DNA from: Tomocerus qinae
Lineage: Eukaryota; Arthropoda; Collembola; Entomobryomorpha; Tomoceridae
Assembly (NCBI GenBank): GCA_020055645.1
Contig: CM034547.1
Span: 8,479,280 to 8,543,279 of the forward strand
Length of the DNA: 64,000 nt
Direction of reading: 5' to 3'
Below the pieces are notes generated by a model, which did not search any database, was not told the DNA's origin, and saw only the letters and a list, made by a program, of their open reading frames with translations. Both the position numbers and the translations under genes were made by a program. This document shows, piece after piece, positions 1-11,243 of the stretch (position 1 is its first letter; each line of letters starts with the position of its first letter).

Positions 1-1609
1 ACATACCAATATGTAACATTCTAAGCATCCTATCAAGGAGAAAGTTGTTTTCTCTTGCAAGACTATAACGTGATGTGCAACTTTCATTAAAGAGAAAACT
101 GTCGCAGTAATTCCTACTTTGTAATTGTTTACATTATATGTAAATATGGTTTGGTTATTTTTAAATTAGCTTTTGCTGGATAACCCCCTTCTACTTCGCA
201 TTAAAACGTTACGGTAATTATGTAACGTTTTAATGTAAAGGTTAAAACGTAAAAACATTACGATAACATTAAAACGATACAGTTATTGCGCTAATTATAG
301 TTCCCCCTTCTATGGAATATGCGTGGTAAGTGAAAACCATGCGAAAATTTTAGTAACAAAAGCTTGAAAGGTCTTTCGTTCGAATTACGATAACATTTTC
401 TAATGTCTGCTTTCATTAAATACTAAACAACTCTATGAGTTGCATTTGTGAATTTTGAATTTAAATATGCATACTTCCAAATAAGAAGGATGGTTATGAC
501 GTCTGGTTGGTGTCCATTACCACAATCATAAAATCCTAATCCTTGAGTTACAATAGTTTCTGTCCCAATTAGGTAAACATTGACATCTAATTTTCAAAGG
601 TGGAAAATCAATATTTTTCTCACATTTAACATTATTTTTGCTTCAAACATAAGTTAATTTCCTTCTCATATCAATTAAATAATACGTAGGTCTAATAAAA
701 ATAAGAAAAAAGAAGCATTACACTATAATTGATATGCATTGAGCTTAATTAAACCTTTAAAATTACTTGTCAGACTCTGTTGTTGTCAAAAAGATTATGC
801 ATGACTTTGATTACATATTATTACACATTTTACTTCAAAATCTAGTTATGTTTATTTATGTATTCGTTTTTATAGACAAGCTTAAACGCTTAAACATTGT
901 GAAAACCTTAATGGTAAAAGCTTTTCTCAGTGCCTAGAAGCACCAGAAGGTATGGTGAAAGTTGAAAGTGTTTCTTTACTACCTCATTCAAGCTTATATT
1001 ATTTTAATAACAATTTCTTTGTTCATATTGCGGGAGTTGCGGGTGACTGATCTTGTTCTATGACTAACTTGTGTGTCTGGTACATATTTCCAATAATTAC
1101 CTGGAAGAAAAATGAAACATCATTAGCTAAAATATTAAATGAAATATTAGGTAGGAAAGTTTTCGTAAATGTTATCGCGTGTATCGAGTTAAAGTACCTG
1201 GCGTTTGATCAAGTTGTAGCTGGACTTGGCAAAATTTACTTTTTGCTCAATATCTTCCAAGTTCCCTAATCCTTTGTTTTCTTTGAAGCCGTCCCGTACC
1301 CTTCGAAGGGCAAAATTTCTATTGAAAGAAATACAACATTAAAATGATTGTAAGAATTTGCCAATCACAGGTGATTGACAAATGACAAAGACATTGAATA
1401 TTAGAACATAAAAAATATTTCTCTCAAGCCCAAAAATGGGACCAGTTAATTGAAGCCAAGCAATTTTTTGTAAACACCTTATGTTATAGGATGCAAATTT
1501 TTGACTTTCACGCATCATAGATTTGTAGAGTCTGAGAATCTCCAAATTTTTGCCCATGTTTCTGTAAGAAAACAATTTTAAATTCCAGATAAAAATACCT
1601 GTACATAAA
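1..1609. other. AT-rich noncoding region upstream of the CIB2-like gene
   Basis: I see no supported exon here. The ORFs are short, low-complexity and lack recognisable protein motifs. Around 200-290 there are several copies of a short motif built on AACGTTTTAATG/CATTAAAACG, which looks like simple-sequence decay rather than a defined element. The 5' UTR and promoter of the downstream gene should lie near the right end but cannot be delimited by eye. Confidence 0.5.
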
Positions 1610-2593
1610 ATGGGTCAAGGGAAAAGTTCGTTAACTGACCAAGAGCTAGAGGATTATCAAGATCTCACATTCTTTACCAGGAAAGAAATTCTTTAGTAAG
1701 ATTAACTGTAATGCAATGTTTATTTAAAACCTGTATAGGTTCAGTATAATAGTTTGTGTGATTTTCTTTTCTACAGCTGCTTTTCTAAATTTAAAGCCTT
1801 AGCTCCGGAAGTAATAAACGAAAACAGAAACGCTCGACTACCAATGGAGACGATGCTGAGCTATCCTGAACTTCGTTACAACCCATTTGGAGATAGAATT
1901 TGTATGGTTTTTAGCTCTAGTAAAGATGGAGATTGTACATTTGAAGATTTTTTAGACATGATGTCCACTTTCAGTGAAGATGCGCCGATCTCCATTAAAG
2001 CAGAATATGCCTTTCGCCTTTTTGGTAACAAAAAAATTTTCTGCTTTGCTAATTATTATTAGTAATATAATATGATTATGATTGAATACAGCAATCGAAT
2101 TAGTCTTATATTGGATTAACAATACAGTACTGACATTTCTTCATATATAAAGATTTTGACGGAGATGATATGTTGGGTCCTGAAGACATTGAAGAAATAA
2201 TTAGAAGATTACTAGGGGATGAAATCCTGTCAAATAACGATATATTATCACTTGTTCAAAATCTAACAACAGAAGCAGATTTAGATGACGACGGGATGCT
2301 TTCGTTTGCAGAATTCGAACATGTGGTAGCAAAATCTACTGACTTTGAACAGTAAGTTTGAATGAAAATATTTTAATTTTAAATATTTATGAAACAATAT
2401 ACGAAGCGAAATACTGTTTTTATGACTCTTCTTCGCTTTCTAATTTTGAAAGTTTCATTTACTAAAATATAGTTAATTGAATTTATATAGTAAATGTGCA
2501 GAGCGAAGCAACACTACTAGATGTAGTTTCCTATTTCTATTATGTACTAATGGTTACCTTTTTTTGCACAGAGCCTTCCGAATTCGTTTGTGA
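1610..2593 (+). CDS. Cib2: Calcium and integrin-binding family member 2-like EF-hand protein (4 exons, 184 aa)
   Basis: Exons 1610-1695, 1777-2024, 2153-2351 and 2572-2593 join in frame through GT-AG introns to 184 residues, close to the 187 I recall for vertebrate CIB2. The start MGQGKSS fits an N-myristoylation signal (Gly2, Ser6). The N-terminus runs through a DYQDLTFF segment typical of CIB proteins. Two canonical EF-hand loops follow, one starting DFDGDD near residue 112 and one starting DLDDDG near 153. The tiny last exon encodes AFRIRL-stop, matching the family's conserved C-terminal tail, and this supports the splice choice. CIB proteins are small Ca2+/Mg2+ sensors at membranes. CIB2/3 associate with mechanotransduction channel subunits in vertebrates, and a comparable role here is inference. 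CIB2 versus CIB3 cannot be separated by eye. Confidence 0.9.
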
Positions 2594-3646
2594 ACATTCA
2601 AAAAAATAATAAAATATTGCATCCATGGAGGAATTCATAAGTAAAAAAAATTATATGTCTAAATCAATTTAACGCAAAAATCTTTCACTTCTGGCATTCA
2701 TTTTCAAACAAATCCAAGATTCGATTAAAGGACCCTGGATTAAAAACATACTAACGATACAATTTATAAGCTAAGACAAACTGAAGTGGAATGGAAAAGA
2801 AAACCACAAATTATTTATTTAAACATACTTACTTCTTTTATAACGATTACCAATTTCAAATTGTTTGTCTGAAATCTGCAAACATGCTTTAATTATAATA
2901 TTACCTACCTAATTGCTTATGTAGAGTAATTTTCAATTTGTACAGAATAAATGGATGAATTGGATATAATAATATATCTATTTAAAATATAATAAGTATA
3001 TATGCCGTTAGAGGAAATAAAAATAAAGCAGTGCAGTACAGAACAATCTTTCAGATAAATCAGTAATTTATCTCCGCACTGCATTGCACTACTTCCCTGT
3101 AACACAAAAATTAATTAATCACCAAATCACAAATTCTTCATTTTATATATTTTGCTTGCCATTGCATTCGCATTTAATTCATGCTTTCTCTTTCACTTTC
3201 TCCATAATATGCTTTTAGTAACGCAGATTATATATACGTTACTACGTATATACGTACGACATACATTACTTATCCTCACTGCAAAAAAATTTTTATGTAC
3301 TTTATTCGATCTAAGATATCGCTATTCGCTACAGAATCGCTGTCCGTGTCTCTGGCTGCTACCAACTCCTAAAAAATACAATTCAAGATTCCTTTCTTTA
3401 GTGCTTCAACTGAGAATGAGAACTATCTCCTCTGCTAGTATAAGACAATTAGACAAAATGAATTTTATGCTCCACCTTTATCATAATATAGCTCACGGTC
3501 GCCGGTCGGTTAAATAGTGACAAAAGCAAACAATGTTAGTGATACATATAGATGTAGTAAAGGAGGAGCATAAAATTCATTTCGTTTAATTCTATTATGC
3601 TCTATTTATTTTAAAACTGGGCATTGTGAATGTAGAAATAATCCAT
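2594..3646. other. 3' flank and intergenic AT-rich DNA
   Basis: This stretch contains the presumed 3' UTR of the CIB2-like gene; an AATAAA-like stretch lies about 20 bp after the stop. No other supported exon is visible. The ORF at about 3152-3517 has no motif and overlaps AT-rich sequence. Confidence 0.4.
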
Positions 3647-3770
3647 CAGTGCCGCAGCCAGGGGAGGGGGGCGGCCCCCCGCCCGAAATCGAAGAAAAGA
3701 AAGGAATTTTTGCCTTGAAACTCAAAAATGTCGCCCCCCCCCCCGAAATTTTTTTCTGGCTGCGGCCCTG
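3647..3770. mobile_element. 124-bp hAT-like MITE, terminus CAGGGCCGCAGCCAG
   Basis: The left end CAGTGCCGCAGCCAG and the inverted right end CTGGCTGCGGCCCTG form terminal inverted repeats. They are flanked by TAATCCAT and TAACCCAT, an 8-bp target duplication with one mismatch, which is the hAT signature. The interior is G/C-homopolymer rich and noncoding. The same terminus recurs at 50656-51077 and as a solo right end near 38620-38636, so this is a family. Confidence 0.75.
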
Positions 3771-4334
3771 TAACCCATATTATGTAATGGCTTTGTGGGA
3801 GAGTAGAATTGACTATAATATTATAGTAACCCAAGGAAATTAGAATAAAAATATACTGAGAAGGAATGGTATATTATTCGATTTATTGGGGGTTCGGAAC
3901 AAGTGAAAATGTGTGGAAAAATTACATGACTACAGCCGATCCCTAATTCCCCCCCCCCACTTGGGGATCTCTATGTACTGTTAGCCGCTTTCAACTTTTG
4001 CCATCCTATCCCCAAGTTGCATAGCGATACGAATTCTGATTGGTAGTAATTTTAGTAATAATTGGCTTAAGGGAAGCGTATGAATCTGAAAGTGAGAAAA
4101 CTCGATAATTTTGTATATAGTACAATAACCATGGATATAATTTTAAATGAAGCAGAATAGACAATTTATTGCACAAAAGTAGTTTGTAAAGCTCTTTCTT
4201 GTTCTATCTCTTCTTGCTACTCATCACTTATCACCTTTGAATTTAAATATCTCCGAACCGAATATTACTTATTGGGACTGTGTGTTATAACCCCATAAGG
4301 AATTTTTAAGTTTTCTTCTCTCGACTGGGTTGAA

Positions 4335-4760
4335 TCTTGAATTTAGGCAACGGTACCTCGTTGCCGTTGTTGATGGTAAACATTGTTGCCAATTCATCTT
4401 TTACCACCGGCAACAAAGGCAACACTCATTTGGTTATATAATAAACTTATCATATACAACAAACCTAACCTAAATGAAATAAACAAAATCGACAGTTATC
4501 TATAAAAATTATTAGGTTAGGTTCAATACATTCAAAACTGGTGGAATGTCATTATTCCCCAGATCCCCCCTTTATAATTTGTTTATTTCATTTAGGCTAG
4601 GTTTTTTATATCCGTAAAATATGGAACGGTAGGACTATATTAATTTATTATACGATAAGTGTTAAAAGTCATTGATGAGGGTGTTGCCGGTGGTAAGTTG
4701 TAAAGATGAATTGGCACCAATGTTTACCGTCAACAACACCCTAACGGCAACGAGGTACCA
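4335..4760. repeat. Palindromic repeat of the GAATTTAGGCARCGGTACC family
   Basis: The left arm (about 4345-4440) reappears as its reverse complement at about 4670-4758, separated by about 230 bp. The outer motif GGCAACGGTACCTCGTTGCC is shared with termini of the elements at 50724-51012 and 51776, and with a solo piece at about 6915. ORFs in this region on both strands are shadows of the inverted arms. Confidence 0.6.
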
Positions 4761-5227
4761 CTGTCTATATAATCCGTCCTCGACTGTGAACAAACTAATT
4801 TTTGATACTGTTGTGATGCTGTTTTCCACTCCGACACTTTGGAAACCCATTCCATCACATTGGAAACTCAATCCAACACAACTGTCATATTTTCAAGATT
4901 TATGAAAAATCAGTTTTACATAAATAAAGTAGGGAAGAGAGAGAAGTCATGCCTCATTCGCATGCCTCAGATTGACTGAGAGTTTGGCCCTACCTAATGG
5001 ATTTTGGCTTAATCTATCGGGTCATCTAGACCTGTAGACTGTAGACACCGTCAAAACAAATACCAGGAGAATATCATAAAAATTTGATTTTATAATATAT
5101 TCTAGCGCTTCAGCATATTGGACTGACTGACAAGGTGACAAGTACAGGCAGTTTATTCACTGAGCCCCAGTTACAGTTTTTTAGATCATGAAGAACATAT
5201 AATACAGATTACATCCGACTTCCTTTA

Positions 5228-5510
5228 CAGCAACCGAATCAACTCAAAAACCAATAGACCTACAAAAAAGTTTAAATAGGCAAACAGATAGTCCACAATC
5301 CTCTGCATTCGGCTCCGAAAGAATATTTCAAACATATTGGTCCAATCTGGAGATATAAACGTTTTCGTGCGGAATTTGCAATTAATCGAACCTACAGAAA
5401 AAAGTTTAAAATATTCTTTCGGAGCCGAATTCTGTGGGTTATGGAGTATCTTTTTCCCTATTTAAACTTTCTTGTAGCTCTTTTGGTTTTTGAGTTGATT
5501 CTTTTGGCGC
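5228..5510. repeat. Palindromic (fold-back) element
   Basis: The segment starting CAACCGAATCAACTCAAAAA is matched in inverted orientation by sequence ending TTTTTGAGTTGATTC. The match continues inward through a TTTAAATAGG block and a TTCGGCTCCGAAAGAATATTT block (about 5306-5330 versus about 5408-5430). The two halves are diverged copies around a short centre. It is noncoding. No clear target duplication was identified. Confidence 0.55.
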
Positions 5511-5932
5511 AAAAAAAGTTAAGAGGCAATATGATAGTCAGAATAATTTACCGGTTGCCAACATACGCTTCCCTTAATCAGAATCTTCTTCGCTTGCCTG
5601 TAAACACCCATGTAAACACCTAAAAAAATGAGACTTGGAGAAGGTGTCTGAGTGTCCGAACATAGGCGGACGAAAAGAGAGGGGTGAGTTCTATGTATAT
5701 CGAAGCCACAACCCACCAAAAATTACATCTTCTTTGTCTAAACCCTACCTTGTCTACTAGAATCTATACCCAATTGTATAGGTTCTAGACAAAACTCTAC
5801 CAGAAATTCAAAAAAGTGAAATTTTTTCTCTAAAATGACTAAACTTTTCCCGTATAATGTTTTTAATTGTTGGATCTCAGTCGAATGCAATTTCTCCGTT
5901 CGCCCTTGCCCCTTGCGTCCGAAACGGGTTAA

Positions 5933-6818
5933 GAACCCAGTTCCATTAAATTTGGAAATCTCTGATGACTATCAAAATACATGTAAAAATTGTTTTACAA
6001 CTCTTGGAATTCTGTCTAAAGTTCTTACCCGATTTTCTTGTGTGGCACATTTTTGGAATCCTGAATATATTGTCAACCACCCCATTGTACAAAATATACG
6101 TCATCCTAGCAGATTTTGTCGTTTACAAAATTATAATCGCAATAAGATATATTAATGAGTGGTATGAATAAGGTCTACCTTATGCTTTTACTTAAAGTTT
6201 TTGAAGTAAAAGGTTCCTTTGGTATGAATAAAAATATTAGCAATTACTTTTGCTTATGCTTAATCTAGGAGTAAAAGTATTTTCTAATTTTCATGAAGCA
6301 TTTACTACCGTTAGAAGTAAATACTACATTTTGGTATGAATAATATCTTGAATTTACTTCTACTTTGAGTATTTGCTTCAAAAATTTGAAGCTTCTCCGA
6401 TAGCAACTTCACCTTCTACTTCCCCACGCAAAAGAGTAGGATTAATATGATTCACGATTAATTTTTTAAAGTAACTCATAGATAATTCTGACCGGTTATC
6501 TTATATCCATGACCACGAAATTGCTTTTGTGAATTGAAGAGTATAGGTGTGATTCGTTGCTGGTCTCTAATTGGCTGAGTCATAGTAACCAAATTTTGTT
6601 CTGTTCAAAATGAGAAGTAAATACTACAATTGCAAAGTATTTGCTTGACAGTAAAAGTTTTCTTTTATTCATTCGATTTGAAGCAAATGCTTTTGCTTCT
6701 ACCTTTTACTTCAAGTCTAGACCTTTTACTTCTACTTTTTACTTTGTAGTAAATACTTATTCTTATTCATACCACTCAATGAGTAAACATATCGTATATT
6801 TTGTACAATGAGGGTTTT
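5933..6818. mobile_element. TTAA-flanked MITE copy, interrupted and lacking its right arm
   Basis: It starts immediately after TTAA (5929-5932) with GAACCCAGTTCC and is closely similar to the complete copy at 20829-21240. The left arm and centre can be followed to 6156, and the sequence resumes after a 621-bp insertion at 6778-6818. It then departs from the family, so the right inverted arm is lost or replaced. TTAA targets suggest a piggyBac-type element, but the terminus is not the usual piggyBac CCC, so the class is tentative. The ORF with the residues EISDDYQNTCKNC is carried by the inverted arm and is not a gene. Confidence 0.65.
6157..6777. mobile_element. 621-bp nested MITE with 16-bp perfect TIRs and a 3-bp AAT target duplication
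   Basis: Perfect terminal repeats GAGTGGTATGAATAAG / CTTATTCATACCACTC are flanked by AAT at 6154-6156 and 6778-6780. The related element at 20829-21240 preserves the uninterrupted site (ATTAATGAGTAAAT), which confirms both ends and the 3-bp duplication. Internal TGGTATGAATAA motifs recur near 6220 and 6332, and the body is rich in AAGTAAA/TTTGCTT runs. A 3-bp duplication fits PIF/Harbinger-type elements. There is no transposase ORF. Confidence 0.8.
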
Positions 6819-6904
6819 AAGTCATAAAGTGGTTATGGAAACACATTGACGTGAACGTGACGATGAAACGGAAAGTATAGTTTCAACTTCGAAGTAGTTT
6901 GTAG

Positions 6905-7800
6905 TTTGGGGGTTGAATTTAGGCAGCGGAATCTCTTTGCCTCACTTGCCCCTAATCAAGACTTCCTGTATTCTATTCTTATTATTTCATAATAAGAGAA
7001 TCAAGAGTCGGAGTCAAATTTTTGAAAATCACCTTAGCTACTAGCTAATTTTAATTTAAAATCCTTCCCCTTAGCATAAAACTGTAAACTGTGTATACCA
7101 AAGGTATCAATTCGGTGTATAATCATACTTTGGTGTGCCAATTTATGCTAAGAGGTTGTTGAGGGGATAATGGTGCAAGGTGCTGGTGCAAGGTGCTAAA
7201 TTCCGACTCCGACTCCAGACTAACTTGCCCCTAGTTTGCCTGCCCGAAAAGAGAAGCCAACAATATTTTGGTTATTCAGGCAGAAAAACATTCAACATTT
7301 TCTGTATGCCTGCCCACACTGCCCAGACTATTAAAGTCACTTAAGTAACCTATTAATCAAGCCTAACCAGACCTATTATATTTTCCATTTGCCTCTTTTT
7401 TGACCTAACTTATGGCCAAAATTCAGCCCCAGATTGGACCTATTTTGTAGTGTAAAGAATTATGTGGTATAGGAATAGAAGCAGGCATACAGAAAATGTT
7501 TTTCTGCCCGGTAACCAAAATATTTTGGGCTTCCCTTTACGGGCAGTCAAAAAGCTGCCTGCCCGGTAACCAGGTTAGGGTAGGGTAGCCAAAAATCGTT
7601 GCCTGCCCGATAACTACGTTAGGTCTTGGGTCCGCAAGTCCACATTTGTTACTATAAAATCTGTCTGCCTGTCCGTTTTTATCAAATTACGAGCGCTGCC
7701 TACCCGATTTTACAAAATTACTGCCCGCCGGGCGGGTTACCATTTTTTTGCCTGCCCGGTAACGAGGTTACCGAAAAATTACATTACCAGAAAATATAAG
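6905..7800. repeat. Composite repeat region with GCCTGCCCG-rich inverted repeats
   Basis: A segment around 7245-7330 (GCCTGCCCGAAAAG through TTTTCTGTATGCCTGCC) reappears inverted around 7480-7570. Numerous GCCTGCCCGGTAAC motifs follow to about 7770. A separate dispersed repeat at about 6955-7160 (TATTCTTATTATTTCATAATAAGAG through CACCTTAG) also occurs near 23150-23290 (inverted) and near 43290-43500. It is noncoding. Boundaries are approximate. Confidence 0.5.
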
Positions 7801-8381
7801 AGATAGTAGTAATATTCATGTATTCAAAAAAAATGTACTCTCATATCTATTAGAACTGCAAAAAAGCGAATCCGATAATAATGAATATAACCTAAGTGAT
7901 TTCTCATCATACGACGAAACAATCAACGAAGTGGCTACATTACCAAACGAATTGTAAACTGTAATGTTAACTAAGTTATATCTAATAATGTTAATCAGTA
8001 ATTAATATGAACCAATATTTGACTTCTTTGTAGCAAGACAATTGCCTTTCGAAAAAAGGAATTTGCTATGAATAAATTCTATTCTATTCTACATTTTCTG
8101 TATGCCTGAATAAGAGTCGAATAAGCTGTTATACTGTTATAAGCATTGGTGAGGTAAAAAAGTTAGGGGACCCACCAATGACCAACCGATATTTAAAATC
8201 CCGCAAAACAAGGTGACTTTCTTGAAAATAATACAGAGATGTAGTAAGCGATAAGGGGGATTTTACTATTTTGCACAACGCGTTGCAACGGAGACATTTG
8301 GAGGACAGTCCTCATTCAACTGTGCTCCAAATGTCGAAAATTCTAAGTTCGAATAATGAATGAGTACAAACAAACAATAAT

Positions 8382-11243
8382 GAAGCTGTGAGATGTAGAA
8401 GTCTTACTTTCAATTTTATTTTCGTTGACAACGGAAATTAAATAATTTTGAAATACAAAATAGCCGAATCCCTAGTCAGAAGGTAGCCGACACCTAAGTC
8501 ATTACGGAAACCCTCTATTGCAATGGGCATATAAAGAAATGCCATGGTAAATTGAGGTCAGCGGACTCGATAGTAAACTTGCAGTATGTAAAATAGCTAG
8601 TCAGTCATAGTAACGGATTCCAATGCCTTGATTCCAAAATAGGACCCTGGTAAATGGCCTGGGTAAGTGTTAATAACCCAATTGAATTTTCAATACAAAA
8701 GGCTAGACCGTAGTCAAAGTTAGAAATATTTTTGAAATAATTTGAATTACTTCGGTTTTGAAATAACTCACGCAGGCATAATATACCATTAGTACAAACC
8801 TGCAGGCATTTTCATGGCGATTTCCGATGTCCGCCGTAGATATTTTACTATTGGATAACTTCATACAGAAAAAATTATCTAGATTGGAAATGTTTGCTAA
8901 CTCAAATTTCGAGTTTCAAAAAAAATTTATAACACTATATAACTATTTTAAGGCCCGTTTTATTAGGTCTATTCAAGATACACAACACGTGTGAATTATA
9001 TTCACGACTTATTATGGAAATAAGATAATGGTCTCAACGTAGCCTTAAAAACATTTAATAAAAACCTACAGCAAGCCGTAACAGAAGCTCGCCTGAGTAA
9101 AGGTTAACGTGTACACATTTTGGTAGACGAAAAGAACTCGCACGTAACACAAAACCGAACTTACGGATTTTGATCAAACTTTCAGAATTGAGTCTTTATA
9201 TATGTAGCTACGACATATTAAAAATTCATTTCGCCTGAGAAAAGGGGACCGTGCCCACATCTTTGATAGAATAATAGAAATTGGTTCATTTTGATATTTA
9301 TTGATAACATTGAGTATCAAAATAGATGATTGTTGACCATCCAAAAAAATGGTAAATCAAAGTAGATAAACGTTGATTATGAAAATCGACAGAAAATAAA
9401 AAATTTATGTTGACACACAAATCAAAATTGATTAATGTTGATTATCAAAATCAACAGAAAATCAAAATTGATTAATGTTGATTATCAAAATCAACAGAAA
9501 ATCAAAATTGATTAATGTTGATTATCAACATCAACAGAAAATCAAAATTGATTAATGTTGATTATCAAAATCAACAGAAAATCAAAATTGATTAATGTTG
9601 ATTATCAAAATCAACAGAAAATCAAAATCGATTAATGTTGATTATCAAAATCAACAGAAAATCAAAATCGATTAATACTGACTATCAAAATTCCTTATTG
9701 AGGCGAGCTAAAACGCCTGTGTACAATAATGGATTAACATTGTCTACCAAATGAAATCGTCATGCTTTGTTAAACAAAAGCACATCTAAATTTTCAATTT
9801 AATCTTTCGTACCCTCGTTTTTCGACAGCTGGAAGCAGTTTTAACAAACAAAAAATCGCATTATTGTTCTTACTATTGAAAAAAGTCTAATTTAGAAACA
9901 CTCAAATGTTATTATTACCATTTTTAATTTCCACTAACAGGATCAGTTTTAAGTAGAAACGTTTATTGCGACTATAAAATTACCTATTAAAAGCAAGCAG
10001 AATAAAATGGACAATTTGGAGGTTGAATATGTTAACCAATAATTTGGCAATTAATACTATATTAATCCAAGTTATATAAGAGCAGAAATTCATGTTTGAC
10101 AAGCATACAGATTTATTTTGGTCTGTGTTTTACAACCATTACAAATATTTCAACAAGTTTTCAATAAAAGCGGCATTATGGCAATCAACAGTAACACCGA
10201 AGCTTAAATAACATATTTTTTCGGCTGTTATTTGCGAACCGTTAGACATATTTTGTCAACAATCAATAGGGATCGTCACAAGCCCATAGACAACATTTTT
10301 GCCAAGTTTGATCAAATTCCTTTAATTCCTTCGAGAGTTATCGTGGGGACAAACTTGGTGTAGTTTCATCGCGCGGACGGACAGACTGTGCGATTCTATA
10401 TAGCTCGTCAGGCGAGCTAAAAACACTACAAGTTGGACTTTTGAGGTTTATAATCAATCGTTTTAAAATAAATTTCAATTTTCTGACCCGTCATATAAAA
10501 ATTTGAAACTTTCGTAATTTAAAACTCCATTTAAACGGTAGAACTTTTTTGTGCTGCTGTAAGTTATAAATTCGAAATTATGATTTTTAGACCAATATAA
10601 GTGAAGCGACTCGAAATTACAATCTTCAGAATAATTTTAATTTGTGGATTAATGTAATCTTTATAACATTCATAGTTTTTCTAGATTAGTAGATTATTAA
10701 AGTATTATGACTGTTGTTAGTTGTCCGGTAGGGGCACGAAACATGTAATATATAGGGTAAAACCTGGCGAGTTCATTATGACTAATTAAAACTGCATTTT
10801 GCTATGGTTTTCTCCAGCGCAGCGCGTGTTGAAATGACCCCTTTACAACATGGCGAAATTTTTGACCACATTGACAAAAGACTGGATTTTATCCCACTCA
10901 TGTGGACAAAATAGTGGGAATTCGGGTTGATTTTCATGACATCCAGAGCAATCGACCCAAAAATCTAAAGAAAATTCGCCAAAAAAGCGTGTGACGAAAT
11001 CCAACTGCTTTGTTATATCGGTGAATGACGCCACGTTGTATGGGGGAAGAGGGAGGGGAGTCATGTCAACTCGCATTGGTTTTCCTTATACCATGCCATT
11101 GTAAAGAAAATTTTCCTTATCCTCTTTATCAGGTGTCGGCTACCTTCTATCTTAGAATTCGGCAATTTTGTTTTTTAAATTATTTAATTTCATATAGCAA
11201 CGAAAATAAAATTGAAAGTTAGACTTCTACATCTCACAGCTTC
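8382..11243. mobile_element. 2.86-kb noncoding TIR element carrying a minisatellite
   Basis: The end sequence GAAGCTGTGAGATGTAGAAGTC at 8382 is inverted at the right end (finishing 11243). The inverted arms remain alignable for roughly 110 bp, to the shared block AGAAGGTAGCCGACACCT. AAT lies directly outside both ends (8379-8381 and 11244-11246), consistent with a 3-bp target duplication. No long ORF is inside. The interior holds the 40-bp minisatellite at 9275-9700 and a segment near 10340-10430 rich in CGGACGGACAGAC followed by a small hairpin (TAGCTCGTCAGGCGAGCTA). It is most likely a non-autonomous DNA transposon, or a composite containing a second repeat. Confidence 0.7.
9275..9700. repeat. 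40-bp minisatellite array, locus 1
   Basis: Seven near-identical 40-bp units begin at 9421, 9461, 9501, 9541, 9581, 9621 and 9661 (unit start ATCAAAATTGATTAATGTTG). Degenerate units lie upstream from about 9275. Each unit is rich in TTGAT/ATCAA. The reverse complement of the same unit makes up the arrays at about 19575-19900 and about 44700-45400. Confidence 0.9.

Noticed and set aside
9421..9700. Regular 40-bp repeats resembling an array of spaced repeats
   Set aside because: The whole unit repeats with no unique spacers and the context is an insect genome, so this is a minisatellite and not a CRISPR array.
10340..10435. Hairpin TAGCTCGTCAGGCGAGCTA considered as a Helitron 3' end
   Set aside because: There is no CTRR terminus at the expected distance and no TC 5' end or A/T insertion evidence, so a Helitron assignment is unsupported.
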